Source of the DNA: JAICXG01 sp036825615 | Lineage (GTDB): Bacteria > Verrucomicrobiota > Verrucomicrobiia > Chthoniobacterales > UBA10450 | Direction of reading: 5' to 3' | Length of the DNA stretch: 64,000 nucleotides | Assembly: GCA_036825615.1 (NCBI GenBank) | Contig: DAISXY010000007.1 | Location: 1 to 64,000, forward strand | Shown here: positions 8,480-17,464 of the stretch, piece after piece | Position numbering within the stretch: position 1 is the stretch's first letter | Layout of the letters: every line of letters begins with the position of its first letter | Notes under the pieces: generated by a model | Database searches by the model: none | What the model was told of the DNA's origin: nothing | The model's input: only the letters and a program-made list of their open reading frames with translations | Position numbers and translations under genes: made by a program

Positions 8480-9598
8480 TCAACTCTTCTTCCCCAACGT
8501 ACGCGCCGCAGTCACTTGCATGCTGCGACTCCGGGCCGCGGCGGCCTCGGCTTCGCGGGTGCGGCCGAGGAGGCGATATTCATCGGCGAGGTGCACCCAC
8601 GCCTGCTGATAGCTGGGCAGAATCTTTGTCGCGCGCTCGAAACAATTTACCGCCTCGCGATGCCGTCCCTGTTTCACATAGGCAAGGCCGAGATGCTCCC
8701 AGACCGGAGCGTACTTCGGATTCAGTTTCGCGCCTTTGCGCAAATGATCGATCGCGGCCTCGGTTTGTCCGACGGATTCGAGACAAAACCCAAGCTGTGC
8801 TTGAATCAGAAAATCGTTAGGCGCGAAACCGGCGGCGCGCTGCAACGGCGCGATGGCCTGCGGGATCCGGTTCAGGTTGATGTAGCCGTAACCGACCGTC
8901 GCCAGCATGTAGGCGCTGTCGGGCAGGAGATCGGCCGCGCGCAGCATCGCGCGCAAGGTTTCCTCCTGGTTGCCGGCCGACTTCTGCGCGCGCGCCAATT
9001 GCACCCAGGCACCAGCGGAAGCGGGTGAGATTTCGGTCGCGCGCTTCGCTTCTCCAATCGCCTTTTGTTTCTGGCCGAGCCGTTCGTAGGAGGCGCTCAG
9101 GAGCAGGTAAGGCCCCGGCTGTTTTGGCTCCAGCTCGGCGAATTTTTGAAAGTGCGGAATGGCGGCCGCCGGCCGGTCTTGCGCCAGCTCGATAAACCCA
9201 AGGCCCATGTGCGGCACCGCGTAGCGCGGTTGCAATGCGATCGAGCGCTGACAGGCCGCGGCGGATTCAGGAAACTGCCGCATCGAATAAGCCATCGCCC
9301 CATGAAGCGCATGGGCGATCGCGTTCCCAGGATAGCGCTGGGCGAGACTGCGCGAAAGATCGAGCGCACGCCGGAAATCGCGAAACTGGATCGCGTAGAC
9401 GATCTCGGTCACGGCCTTGTCGTTGCTCAAGGCGCGCAGGTCGAGCACGATTCGATCGGTCGGACCTTTGACGAATTTCTCCGGGGGCGGGAGTTTCTTG
9501 AGCAGTTGATCGACCGTGGCATCGGCGGCCGAACTGACGCGCAGCGGAGTGAAAAGGAGAGGCAGACAAACGACAGCGGGCGGAACCCAGAATTTCAT
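8480..9598 (-). CDS. Secreted/periplasmic TPR-repeat protein
   Basis: 372 aa. N-terminal signal peptide (hydrophobic residues 5-20, cleavage near SSAAD). From about residue 70 to 360 there are eight or nine tetratricopeptide repeats with the usual G/A/Y and P pattern, for example HGAMAYSMRQFPESAAACQR and GLAYVKQGRHREAVNCFERA. TPR arrays mediate protein-protein contact, so the function is structural or scaffolding. It is followed by no close partner. Contains motif copy 8814-8822. Confidence 0.85.
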   Translation of the reverse strand: MKFWVPPAVVCLPLLFTPLRVSSAADATVDQLLKKLPPPEKFVKGPTDRIVLDLRALSNDKAVTEIVYAIQFRDFRRALDLSRSLAQRYPGNAIAHALHGAMAYSMRQFPESAAACQRSIALQPRYAVPHMGLGFIELAQDRPAAAIPHFQKFAELEPKQPGPYLLLSASYERLGQKQKAIGEAKRATEISPASAGAWVQLARAQKSAGNQEETLRAMLRAADLLPDSAYMLATVGYGYINLNRIPQAIAPLQRAAGFAPNDFLIQAQLGFCLESVGQTEAAIDHLRKGAKLNPKYAPVWEHLGLAYVKQGRHREAVNCFERATKILPSYQQAWVHLADEYRLLGRTREAEAAAARSRSMQVTAARTLGKKS

Positions 9599-9686
9599 CG
9601 GATTCGGTTGTATCGCATTCGAGCGAAAAAACCAACAGAACTCGCAACGTCTTGCCGGGCACGGTTGGCGCTGTTACACCGGCGCG

Positions 9687-10532
9687 ATGTTCTCGCTCCG
9701 CTCTTCCGTTCTCTTGCTCCTGCTTGCCTTCGTCGCCTGTGCCAGCGCCAGGGCCGCGTGCGTTTGGAAGATCACCGGGCCCAACGGGGCTGTGATTTAC
9801 CTCGGCGGATCAATTCACGGCCTCGACAGCACCGATTATCCGCTGCCTGCCGCTTACAACCGCGCTTTCGATGCGTCTACCGCGCTCGTCGTGGAAGAGG
9901 ATCTAAACGTTTCCCGCTATCGCGCGCAGAAGTTTTACAAGTCGGGTTTCTACGGTCGGGGCGACAGTCTGAAAAATCATGTTGATCCGCGCACTTACGA
10001 TTACGTGCGGCGCGTTTTCGCGGCCACGGGCGTGCCGGAGTCGGAAGTGGCAAAATGCAAACCGTGGATGCTCATCATGATGCTTTGGTCCGGCGGGACG
10101 AACGAGCTTGGAATCGAGTCGTATCTCATCCGGCGGGCGCACGCCAATCACCGGCCGATTTATGGTTTGGAGACGTTTCGCGAGCACGCTGAAGTCATTT
10201 CCGGCATGTCAGACAGGCAGGCCGAGCTGGTCCTGCTGGAAACGTTTATTCCGCAGGCCCCCGGGACCGATCTGCACAAACAAATGCTCGCCGCCTGGCG
10301 CCGGGGCGACGCCGACACGATCGCGCGGATTCAGCGCGAGGCGCAGCGCGATCTGCCGAGCTTTGGCGAACGCCTGATCGCGGAGCGCAATCGCAACTGG
10401 ATCCCGAAGATCGAGGGCTACATCCGCGATCGTCACACCTGTTTCGTCGTCGCCGGCGCCGCTCACATGGGCGGGCCCGACGGCGTTCTCGCGATCCTGC
10501 GGCAGCGCGGTTATCGGATCGAGCAGTTGTAG
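9687..10532 (+). CDS. TraB/GumN-family protein
   Basis: 281 aa from ATG 9687, chosen because a signal peptide follows directly (SSVLLLLLAFVACASARA). Family marks are GSIHGLDSTDYPLP near residue 40, the conserved Glu in VVEEDLN, YGLETFREH, and the C-terminal VVAGAAHMGGPDGVLAILRQRG with the conserved GAAH(M/F)GG. TraB/GumN proteins are putative metal-dependent peptidases. A paralogue of similar length lies at 38715-39596. The convergent gene region before it is empty apart from promoter-length DNA. Confidence 0.88.
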   Translation: MFSLRSSVLLLLLAFVACASARAACVWKITGPNGAVIYLGGSIHGLDSTDYPLPAAYNRAFDASTALVVEEDLNVSRYRAQKFYKSGFYGRGDSLKNHVDPRTYDYVRRVFAATGVPESEVAKCKPWMLIMMLWSGGTNELGIESYLIRRAHANHRPIYGLETFREHAEVISGMSDRQAELVLLETFIPQAPGTDLHKQMLAAWRRGDADTIARIQREAQRDLPSFGERLIAERNRNWIPKIEGYIRDRHTCFVVAGAAHMGGPDGVLAILRQRGYRIEQL

Positions 10533-10600
10533 GCCGGTCGGCGACCGCTTTTGCAATTTGCTCGTTGGCGTTGCCTTGGGACATTGGTAACATTGTCCCT

Positions 10601-10861
10601 ATGCAACCGCGCGAAAAGAAAGTAGTGCAACGCGTCCAGCTCGGGGTCCGAATGGAAAAAACTTTGGTCAAGACCCTGAAGGCGCTGGCTGAGTATCTCG
10701 ACCTTTCCCTCGGCGACCTGCTCGAGGGGATCAGCCTTCATGCCCTCGAAGGCCGGCCGCCGTTCAGCCGGCAAACCCTCGGCCACATCCGGAAACTGCG
10801 CACCATCTACGGGCTCGACCTGACGGCGCGCGACAGCCACCAACTGGTCGAGAAGAAATGA
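10601..10861 (+). CDS. Small protein, possible ribbon-helix-helix fold
   Basis: 86 aa from ATG 10601. The segment VQLGVRMEKTLVKTLKALAE then YLDLSLGDLLEGISLHALEG resembles a basic beta-strand followed by two helices, as in ribbon-helix-helix DNA-binding proteins, but this is a weak resemblance. The stop overlaps the next start as ATGA (10858-10861), so the two are co-translated. No confident family. Confidence 0.7.
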   Translation: MQPREKKVVQRVQLGVRMEKTLVKTLKALAEYLDLSLGDLLEGISLHALEGRPPFSRQTLGHIRKLRTIYGLDLTARDSHQLVEKK

Positions 10862-11322
10862 GAGCGCGCGGAGAGGAAGAGCGTTTGCTGGCGGATTTCG
10901 AAGCCGGGCGGATCGATCCGGCACGGTTTCCCCATCGCGATCATGTGCGGGTGAGTTATCAACTGCTGGAGCGCCACCCGTTCCCGGAAGCCCTGCTCCA
11001 TCTCGCCCGCGGCCTGCGCCGGCTGGCGGCGAAGGCGGGGAAGCCGGAGGCTTATCATGAGACGATCACGGCGGCTTTTCTCTCGCTCATCGCGGAGCGG
11101 CGACTCGGCGGAGAATACGCGGATTTCGAAGCGTTCGCGGCGCGCAATCCCGACCTGTTGCGAAAACAGCTGCTCGAGGAGGTATATGAACCTGCGATCC
11201 TGCAATCAGAGCTGGCGCGGATGACCTTTCTCCTGCCCGCCTTGAATCGGAAATCGGTGGCCGAAATCCCCGGCGATGGTAACTTCCGCGCATGGAAAAA
11301 CCACAGATCACGGCTTACCTGA
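10858..11322 (+). CDS. Conserved hypothetical protein with FPHRDHVR motif
   Basis: 154 aa helical protein. Notable are FPHRDHVRVSYQLLER (about residues 23-38) and AYHETITAAFLSLI (about 64-77), giving three His that could bind a metal; proteins with this H-x-D-H pattern and a later H-x-T are known as uncharacterised families. Coupled to the previous gene by ATGA, and its 3' end overlaps the glutaredoxin start by 31 bases. Function not known. Confidence 0.75.
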   Translation: MRARGEEERLLADFEAGRIDPARFPHRDHVRVSYQLLERHPFPEALLHLARGLRRLAAKAGKPEAYHETITAAFLSLIAERRLGGEYADFEAFAARNPDLLRKQLLEEVYEPAILQSELARMTFLLPALNRKSVAEIPGDGNFRAWKNHRSRLT

Positions 11323-11627
11323 AAACCCATTGCGGCTGGAGCGGCGGCGTCCGCGCCGTCCTCGCCAAATATGATCTTCCCTACACCGAAAAGGACATCA
11401 TTCAGAACCCCGCTTTTCGCTGGGAAATGGAAACCAAGAGCGGTCAACCCCTTTCGCCCTGCGTCGAAATTAACGGCCAGATGCTCGCCGATATCAGCGG
11501 CGAGGAAGTCGAGCGTTACCTGATCGAAAACAAGCTCGTCGAGCCGAGCACTGCGGAGGCCGGGGTGCCGACCAACGCGCCCTGCGCCAACGAGCAGCAT
11601 GGTGAGCCGGTGAAGCTGCGCTTTTAG
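11292..11627 (+). CDS. Glutaredoxin-like protein with monothiol CGWS site
   Basis: 111 aa thioredoxin-fold protein: beta strand QITAYLKTHCGWSGGVRAVL with active site CGWS instead of CPYC, followed by the DIIQNPAFRWEM helix, cis-Pro region QPLSPCVEINGQ and the ADISGEEVERYL helix. Monothiol CxxS glutaredoxins often handle [2Fe-2S] clusters or act in regulation rather than disulfide reduction; that role is inferred. The C-terminal tail has an extra Cys (APCANEQHG). It starts inside the end of the preceding gene. Confidence 0.85.
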   Translation: MEKPQITAYLKTHCGWSGGVRAVLAKYDLPYTEKDIIQNPAFRWEMETKSGQPLSPCVEINGQMLADISGEEVERYLIENKLVEPSTAEAGVPTNAPCANEQHGEPVKLRF

Positions 11628-11657
11628 CGCTCGTTGCAGCGTTGAAGTGCGGCCAGA

Positions 11658-12134
11658 ATGAGCCCGAAGATTCTTGCCTTGGCCGCCTTGGCGAAAAAGG
11701 CAGCGGAGCTGCGGGCGCAGGGCCGGCGGCTTGTTCTGACGAACGGCTGCTTCGATCTGTTGCACGTCGGCCACGTGCGTTACCTCGAACAGGCGGCGAC
11801 GCTTGGCGATGTCCTGATGGTGGCGGTAAATGGCGATGAATCGGTTCGCGCACTCAAAGGCGACGGCCGCCCGCTGAACCGCGCGGAAGATCGCGCCGAA
11901 GTGCTGGCCGCGCTCGGCTGCGTTGATTTTGTCACGATTTTCCCCGACCTCCGCGCGACCGGCGTGATCGAGGCGCTGCAGCCCGCCGTCTATGTGAAAG
12001 GCGGCGATTACGCGGTGGAAAACCTGAACGTCGAAGAAGTGTCGGCGTTGAAAAAAATCGGAGCGCAAATCAAGACGCTCCCCCTGGTGCCGGGCAAATC
12101 GACTTCGCGTCTCCTCGAACGAATGCGGGGCTGA
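11658..12134 (+). CDS. rfaE2: D-glycero-beta-D-manno-heptose 1-phosphate adenylyltransferase
   Basis: 158 aa stand-alone nucleotidyltransferase matching the C-terminal half of E. coli HldE. It activates heptose-1-phosphate with ATP to ADP-heptose for the LPS inner core. Motifs: TNGCFDLLHVGHVRYLEQA (nucleotide-binding HxGH as HVGH), VAVNGDESVRALKG, RPLNRAEDRAEVLAAL, and VKGGDYAVE near the end. The kinase half (HldA) is not in the window. It is followed 3 bases later by purN. Confidence 0.95.
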   Translation: MSPKILALAALAKKAAELRAQGRRLVLTNGCFDLLHVGHVRYLEQAATLGDVLMVAVNGDESVRALKGDGRPLNRAEDRAEVLAALGCVDFVTIFPDLRATGVIEALQPAVYVKGGDYAVENLNVEEVSALKKIGAQIKTLPLVPGKSTSRLLERMRG

Positions 12135-12137
12135 AGA

Positions 12138-12734
12138 ATGCGACGGCTGCCGATTGCTATCCTCGGTTCAGGCAAAGGCTCCAACTGCCGCGCCATCCTC
12201 GAAAAAATCCGGTCCGGCGAATTGCCGGCGGATTGCCGTCTGGTGGTTTCCGATGTGCCCGAGGCCGGAATTTTGCAGGTCGCGCGGGAGTTTGGGGTGC
12301 GCGATGTTTTCCTGCCGCCGGGAAAATTCCACACCAAACTCGAGCCGGAAGCGGAAGAACAACTCGTCAGCCTGCTGCGCGATGCAGGCGTTGAGCTGGT
12401 CGTGCTCGCCGGGTTCATGCGCGTACTGAAGGAGATAATGCTGCAGGCTTTCCCGCGCCGGATCATCAACTTGCATCCCTCGCTCCTGCCAAAGTTTCCC
12501 GGGCGCGAAGCGTGGGCGCAAGCTTTGGCGGCCGGTGAGACGGTGACCGGGTGCACGGTCCACTACGTCGATGCCGGGGTGGATAGCGGCGAAATCATTG
12601 CCCAACGCCAGGTGGAGATTTTGCCTAACGACACCGCGTCGACGCTGCACGAGCGCATCCAACTCGCCGAGCGGGAACTTTTTCCCGCCGTAATCGGGCA
12701 GCTCGCGGCTAAGGCGAAGCTGGGAACGGGTTAG
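12138..12734 (+). CDS. purN: Phosphoribosylglycinamide formyltransferase
   Basis: 198 aa, usual length. Transfers formyl from 10-formyl-THF to GAR in purine synthesis. It begins LPIAILGSGKGSNCRAIL; the formyl-transferase core VVLAGFMRVL, NLHPSLLPKFPG (catalytic Asn and His) and CTVHYVDAGVDSGEIIAQR (catalytic Asp) are complete. The gene ends 3 bases before the convergent gpsA stop, leaving no room for a classical terminator. Motif copy 12623-12631 encodes PND. Confidence 0.96.
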   Translation: MRRLPIAILGSGKGSNCRAILEKIRSGELPADCRLVVSDVPEAGILQVAREFGVRDVFLPPGKFHTKLEPEAEEQLVSLLRDAGVELVVLAGFMRVLKEIMLQAFPRRIINLHPSLLPKFPGREAWAQALAAGETVTGCTVHYVDAGVDSGEIIAQRQVEILPNDTASTLHERIQLAERELFPAVIGQLAAKAKLGTG

Positions 12735-12737
12735 CGG

Positions 12738-13733
12738 TTAGCCACGCTCCGATTTCTGGTCGCGGCCTAACAATTCCTGCATCGCCTGGAAGGGCGGCTT
12801 TCCTTCATACAGAACCGCATAGACCTGGTCGATGATCGGGGTCTCGAGCCCGACTCTGCGCGCGCATTCGAACGCACTGCGCGCGGTCGGAATCCCTTCG
12901 GCGACGGTCTTGGTAGCGCGAGTGATCTCGTCGAGATTACGGCCGAGACCGAGCTGCTCGCCGAGCCGCCGATTGCGGCTATGGCGGCTGAAACAGGTGG
13001 CGATGAGGTCCCCTACTCCACTGAGTCCTTGGAAGGTTCGCGCATCACCGCCCATGGCAACACCGAGCCGGACGAGTTCGGTGAGCGAGCGCGTCACGAG
13101 TGCGGCCTTCGAATTGTCGCCGAAACCAAACCCGTCGCTCACTCCGGCAGGAATGGCGAAGATGTTCTTGAGCGCGCCGCCGAGCTCAATCCCGGCCACT
13201 TCATCACTTGTGTAGACGCGAAAACGGGAACTGCCGAGGATCGCTTGCAATTGTCCCGCAACGGAGTGATCGCGGCATCCCAGGACGGTCGCGGTAGGCA
13301 ACCCGCGCGCGACTTCCACCGCGAGATTCGGGCCGGAAAGGACTGCGATTGGGTTGTCCGGAAAGCGCTCGTGCAGAATCTCGCTCATTCGCATGCCGGT
13401 ACCGTGCTCGATGCCTTTCGTGCAGCTCATGAGAATGGCCGACGGATTATCGCCTTCCTCGCGCAGCTGCGCCGCAACTTGTCGCAGCGCGACCGAAGGC
13501 GTGACGAACACGATCAGATCGGCCGAGACACAGTCGCCAAGGTGGCTTGTGAGTCGAACGTTCGGCGGAAGGCTCGTGCCCGGAAGGTATTCCGGGTTTT
13601 CGCGGGAGCGCGCAATCTGCTCGACTCGCTCTGGCGTGTGACCCCAAAGAGTAATCTCGGTGCCAGACACAGCCCAAAGTCCAGCCAAGGCGGTGCCCCA
13701 GCCGCCGGTTCCAAGAATGGCGATCTTTTTCAT
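12738..13733 (-). CDS. gpsA: Glycerol-3-phosphate dehydrogenase [NAD(P)+]
   Basis: 331 aa. Reduces dihydroxyacetone phosphate to sn-glycerol-3-phosphate for phospholipid synthesis. Rossmann motif IAILGTGGWGTALAGLWA at the N-terminus, SCTKGIEHGTGMRMSE in the middle, active-site Lys in LGGALKNIFAIPAGVSDG, and TFQGLSGVGDLIATCFS. It lies 3 bases after plsY, so product and consumer of glycerol-3-phosphate are made from one message. Confidence 0.97.
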   Translation of the reverse strand: MKKIAILGTGGWGTALAGLWAVSGTEITLWGHTPERVEQIARSRENPEYLPGTSLPPNVRLTSHLGDCVSADLIVFVTPSVALRQVAAQLREEGDNPSAILMSCTKGIEHGTGMRMSEILHERFPDNPIAVLSGPNLAVEVARGLPTATVLGCRDHSVAGQLQAILGSSRFRVYTSDEVAGIELGGALKNIFAIPAGVSDGFGFGDNSKAALVTRSLTELVRLGVAMGGDARTFQGLSGVGDLIATCFSRHSRNRRLGEQLGLGRNLDEITRATKTVAEGIPTARSAFECARRVGLETPIIDQVYAVLYEGKPPFQAMQELLGRDQKSERG

Positions 13734-13736
13734 TGG

Positions 13737-14375
13737 CTATTTTTCCTTGAATCGCTCTTCTTCTCCTTGCCAGAGGCGTTGCATATTGGAACGATGACGC
13801 CATAGGACAACCGCGGCAATCAGGATCGAAAACAAAAGCAAGCTACTTCCATGTAAGATGCTGTAATGGAGGTAGATACTGACCAGAATCGGAAGCGCGA
13901 TGGCAGCTCCAATCGAGGCAACGGATACATATTTTGTGACTTGAAAGAGGATAAACCAGACCGCCGTTACCGAAACCACCGCAATCGGCATCAGCCCGAG
14001 CATGACGCCAGCTGAGGTGGCGACACCTTTGCCGCCGTGGAACCGCAGCCACACGGGGAAACTGTGACCAACAACGCAAGCCACCCCTGCGACAATCCCG
14101 ACGATCTCGAGGTGGCGTGCATCCGGGCTCAGCCATTGCGCGATGGCGACGGCAAGGCGAACCGCAACGAGTCCTTTTAACGCATCGAGCGCGAAAACTA
14201 GGTAGCCCCACTTCTTCCCAACTACCCGCAGCACGTTAGTCGCTCCGATGTTGCCGCTGCCTTCGTGACGGATATCTACTCCGAGCGCGTTACATATCAG
14301 CAGGCCATTTGGACAAGATCCTAGGAAATATCCGACGAGAGCAGCAATGACCGAGCTCAGGATGAGGTGATCCAC
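13737..14375 (-). CDS. plsY: Acyl-phosphate:glycerol-3-phosphate acyltransferase
   Basis: 212 aa integral membrane enzyme making lysophosphatidic acid from acyl-phosphate. Three family motifs are intact: GYFLGSCPNGLLI, GSGNIGATNVLRVVGKKWG and FHGGKGVATSAGVMLGL. About six hydrophobic segments. The start is GTG 14373-14375, immediately after the mnmG stop codon with no gap, so translation is likely coupled. No GCCTAACGA word occurs here or in the neighbouring 6 kb. Confidence 0.96.
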   Translation of the reverse strand: MDHLILSSVIAALVGYFLGSCPNGLLICNALGVDIRHEGSGNIGATNVLRVVGKKWGYLVFALDALKGLVAVRLAVAIAQWLSPDARHLEIVGIVAGVACVVGHSFPVWLRFHGGKGVATSAGVMLGLMPIAVVSVTAVWFILFQVTKYVSVASIGAAIALPILVSIYLHYSILHGSSLLLFSILIAAVVLWRHRSNMQRLWQGEEERFKEK

Positions 14376-16262
14376 CTAGGTCTCAAGGAATTGGCTGGCC
14401 GAATATTTCCGGCGAAGCCAGATCGACAGGATGCCCACATCACTTGGCGTGACCCCGCTGATGCGACCGGCCTGACCGATGCTGCTCGGGCGCAGGTCCA
14501 TCAGTTTTTGGCGTGCTTCGTTGCGAAGCCCCGGCACCGCTCGATAGTCGATCTCCGCGGGAATCCGGACCGCGCCGGCCGATTTCACCGACTCCAACTG
14601 GCCGTTGTAGCGCCGAATGTAGCCCTCGTATTTCAGTTCGGTTTCCAGCAGTTCCCATGTCTCAGCCCCCAGCTCGCGAAGCAAATCGAGCGGCACGTTT
14701 TGCACAGAGAACTCAGGGCACTTCATTCTCTGCGCCAACAGTTCACCATCCAAGCGCACCGCGAGCGATAGTTCGCGAGCGCGCTCGAGGCATTTGATCT
14801 TCTGCTCGAGCAACACGGCCCGTCTCGCTCCGACCAATCCAGCGGCGCGAGCTTTGGGCGTCAGGCGCTGGTCGGCATTATCATGTCTGAGAAGGAGACG
14901 ATGCTCTGCCCGGCTGGTAAACATCCGGTACGGCTCGGGCGTTCCGAGCGTAACGAGGTCATCGATTAGCACACCGATGTATGCCTCGTGGCGCTCAAGA
15001 AGAAATGGCGACCGACCAGCGACTTTGAGGGCGGCGTTGGCCCCGGCAATCAGCCCCTGCGCCGCGGCTTCTTCATAACCCGACGTTCCGTTGATCTGGC
15101 CGGCAAAGTAGAGTCCGGATACGCGCTTGGTTTCAAGCGTAGGGTCCAGTTGGGTCGGCGGAAAGTAGTCGTATTCGACGGCGTAGCCAGGACGCATGAT
15201 CTCGGCCCGCTCCAGCCCGGGGATGGAGTGGAGGAACTCGATCTGCACTTCGTAGGGGAGGCTGGTGGAAATCCCGTTGATGTAAAATTCTTCGGTTTGT
15301 CGGCCCTCGGGCTCGAGGAAAAGCTGGTGCTGGGTTTTCTCGGCGAATTTCACCACCTTATCTTCGATCGAGGGGCAATATCTCGGGCCGGTCCCTTCGA
15401 TTCTGCCGCTGTAAAGAGGGGACCGGTGGAGATTGCGACGAATGATTTCGTGTGTTTGCGCGGTCGTGGCCGTAATCCAGCAAGGGAGTTGTTCCACGTG
15501 GAAATTCCCGTTTTCCGCCCGGTTCAAGGTTAAGAACTCCGCATCCTTGAGCGCCTCAGCGGCTGGAAGATAACTAAACCGCACCGGCGGTTCGTCCCCG
15601 CGCTGCTCGGTGCAGCGGGCAAAATCAATCGAGCAGGCGTTGATACGGCACGGGGTGCCGGTTTTGAACCGGCCTGTGTCAAACGCCAGGCTGCGCAGGT
15701 TATCACTCAGCGGCGAGGATGTGTCGGCCATTCGGCCACCCGGCCGCGATCGATCGCCGACGTGCAGCAAACCGCGCAGGAATGTGCCTGCGGTAATCAC
15801 TAGAGCCTCACACCTGGCAGAGAGCCCAAAGTCGCACCGAACCCCGACGACATGCCCTCGTTCCACCAGAACCTCTGTCACTCCTCCTTGCTTCAGGTCC
15901 AGATTCGACTGGCGTTCAAGGATCGCTTTCATCCTGAACTGATATGCCTTTTTGTCGCACTGGACTCGTGGCGCCCGAACGCTGGGACCTTTGCCGCGAT
16001 TAAGCAGTCGAAATTGAATCCCGGTTGCATCAGCATTCAGACCCATCATCCCACCCAGCGCATCGATCTCACGCACCATATGGCCCTTTGCCAGCCCGCC
16101 AATGGCCGGATTACACGACATCTGCCCGATGGTGTCCAGGTTCTGGGTCAACAACAGCGTCGTCGCACCGAGGCGAGAAGCGGCAAGAGCAGCTTCAATC
16201 CCGGCGTGGCCAGCTCCGACCACGACCACGTCGTAATCTTTGTTTAGAAAAAACTGCCCCAC
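14376..16262 (-). CDS. mnmG: tRNA uridine 5-carboxymethylaminomethyl modification enzyme, FAD subunit
   Basis: 628 aa from GTG 16260-16262, the usual MnmG length. The open frame continues upstream but that part is out-of-frame cytidine deaminase sequence. With MnmE it modifies U34 of tRNAs. Visible: FAD site VVVVGAGHAGIEAALAASRL, QMSCNPAIGGLAKGHMVREI, GQINGTSGYEEAAAQGLIAG, and RMFTSRAEHRLLLRHDNAD. A GGAG lies just before the start. gidA/mnmG is near oriC in many bacteria, but here the neighbours are lipid genes. Confidence 0.97.
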   Translation of the reverse strand: MGQFFLNKDYDVVVVGAGHAGIEAALAASRLGATTLLLTQNLDTIGQMSCNPAIGGLAKGHMVREIDALGGMMGLNADATGIQFRLLNRGKGPSVRAPRVQCDKKAYQFRMKAILERQSNLDLKQGGVTEVLVERGHVVGVRCDFGLSARCEALVITAGTFLRGLLHVGDRSRPGGRMADTSSPLSDNLRSLAFDTGRFKTGTPCRINACSIDFARCTEQRGDEPPVRFSYLPAAEALKDAEFLTLNRAENGNFHVEQLPCWITATTAQTHEIIRRNLHRSPLYSGRIEGTGPRYCPSIEDKVVKFAEKTQHQLFLEPEGRQTEEFYINGISTSLPYEVQIEFLHSIPGLERAEIMRPGYAVEYDYFPPTQLDPTLETKRVSGLYFAGQINGTSGYEEAAAQGLIAGANAALKVAGRSPFLLERHEAYIGVLIDDLVTLGTPEPYRMFTSRAEHRLLLRHDNADQRLTPKARAAGLVGARRAVLLEQKIKCLERARELSLAVRLDGELLAQRMKCPEFSVQNVPLDLLRELGAETWELLETELKYEGYIRRYNGQLESVKSAGAVRIPAEIDYRAVPGLRNEARQKLMDLRPSSIGQAGRISGVTPSDVGILSIWLRRKYSASQFLET

Positions 16263-16279
16263 GTGGAAACCGCTCCAGT

Positions 16280-16678
16280 CTACGAAAACCGCTCGAAGCG
16301 CACGGGTAACAGCTCTGACAGCGACCACGACCGCCGGTCGCCGTCCCGGCCCACGGATACAACCGGAAGATCGCGCGAGAACTCTGAAATGAACTGTCTG
16401 CAAGCACCACAGGGCGCTACCGGTTCTTCCATCTTCGTGACAATGATGATGCCGGCAAACCGGCGACATCCAGCTTGGACCGCACCCGAAATCGCCACCC
16501 GCTCTGCACAGATTGTCAACCCCAACGACGCGTTCTCGATGTTGCCACCGGTGAAAACCTGACCAGAATCTGTGACGACAGCTGCACCGACACTGAACTG
16601 CGAATATGGCGCATAGGCGTTCTCTCGCGCTGCCCACGCCCGTTCCTCCAAGGTTTGCCAGTCTACTTCGTCGTCCAT
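16280..16678 (-). CDS. cdd: Cytidine deaminase
   Basis: 132 aa, the size of homotetrameric bacterial enzymes. Converts cytidine and deoxycytidine to uridine and deoxyuridine in pyrimidine salvage. Zinc and catalytic motifs are complete: TICAERVAISGAV (Cys and catalytic Glu) and APCGACRQFISEF (two Cys). NAYAPYSQFSVGAAV is the substrate-binding N-terminal segment. It sits 17 bases before mnmG and 3 bases after the TVP38-like gene. Confidence 0.96.
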   Translation of the reverse strand: MDDEVDWQTLEERAWAARENAYAPYSQFSVGAAVVTDSGQVFTGGNIENASLGLTICAERVAISGAVQAGCRRFAGIIIVTKMEEPVAPCGACRQFISEFSRDLPVVSVGRDGDRRSWSLSELLPVRFERFS

Positions 16679-16681
16679 TTT

Positions 16682-17464
16682 CTAGACAGTAAGTTCTTGA
16701 TCAACAGCATGTTGGCTGGATGCATGATCAGGAGACGCCGCCTTCCGTTCCGCCTCTTGTAACAAGCGCAAGGAAATCCTGCCGAGCGCGACCAAAACAA
16801 AGACTGCAAGACAAAGACCCCCGACCCAGACCCAGTACTCAATCACACGTGGATGAGTTTTGCCGATCGCCAGGTTTAGACCCAATTGCCCCAGGGTTCC
16901 AAGATAAGTGTATAAAAAAAGTCCTGGCGCCTGCCCTATCGCGACCCAGAGGATACAGGTCCGGAACCGAATAGCGGTCAGGCCGTAGAGATAGTTCAGC
17001 AGGCTGGTCGGGAAAAGCGGGTGCAGTTGGCTGAGCAGGATAATCTTCCATCCTTCTCGTTCCACTGCAGGTCGGAGCGCAGCTAGCGTTGGGTTGCGCG
17101 ACAGCCTCGGACGCAGCCACCGCCGCCCGATCCAACGGCTGACGAGAAACGCAATCCCCGCCGAACTAACATTACCGACGAGGACAATGAGAAAACCCCA
17201 CCAGAGGCCATAAAAAAATCCGCCGCCGAGACTAAGAATCCCTCCGGGAAGCAGCAAAAGATTACAGGAGATATAAAGAAGGAGGTAAGCGATCGCACTC
17301 AAGGCGCCGAGCTGCATTACCGTCTGTTGCACGCTCGCGATCCAACCGGCCAGCGGGAAAAACCGGCTGCCAGCGAATAACGCGATTGCCAGCAAAGCCA
17401 GGCCGGCGATCTGGAGATACAAGGCACGCTTCACCGTCGACATCAGCGGAACTTGCTCCATCAA
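16682..17464 (-). CDS. TVP38/TMEM64 (DedA-superfamily) membrane protein
   Basis: 260 aa from ATG 17462-17464; MSTVKRALY seven codons in is an alternative start. Six or so hydrophobic segments. The SNARE-associated domain core includes LLLPGGILSLGGGFFYGLWW, the conserved SRWIGRRWLRPRL, and LLSQLHPLFPTSLLNYLYGL. These proteins are thought to be lipid scramblases or transporters in the inner membrane. It is first gene of the block leading to gpsA, which fits a lipid role. Confidence 0.9.
   Translation of the reverse strand: MMEQVPLMSTVKRALYLQIAGLALLAIALFAGSRFFPLAGWIASVQQTVMQLGALSAIAYLLLYISCNLLLLPGGILSLGGGFFYGLWWGFLIVLVGNVSSAGIAFLVSRWIGRRWLRPRLSRNPTLAALRPAVEREGWKIILLSQLHPLFPTSLLNYLYGLTAIRFRTCILWVAIGQAPGLFLYTYLGTLGQLGLNLAIGKTHPRVIEYWVWVGGLCLAVFVLVALGRISLRLLQEAERKAASPDHASSQHAVDQELTV

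Noticed and set aside
16263..16637. 125-residue N-terminal extension of mnmG
   Set aside because: It is out-of-frame sequence of the cytidine deaminase gene; MnmG homology begins at GTG 16262.
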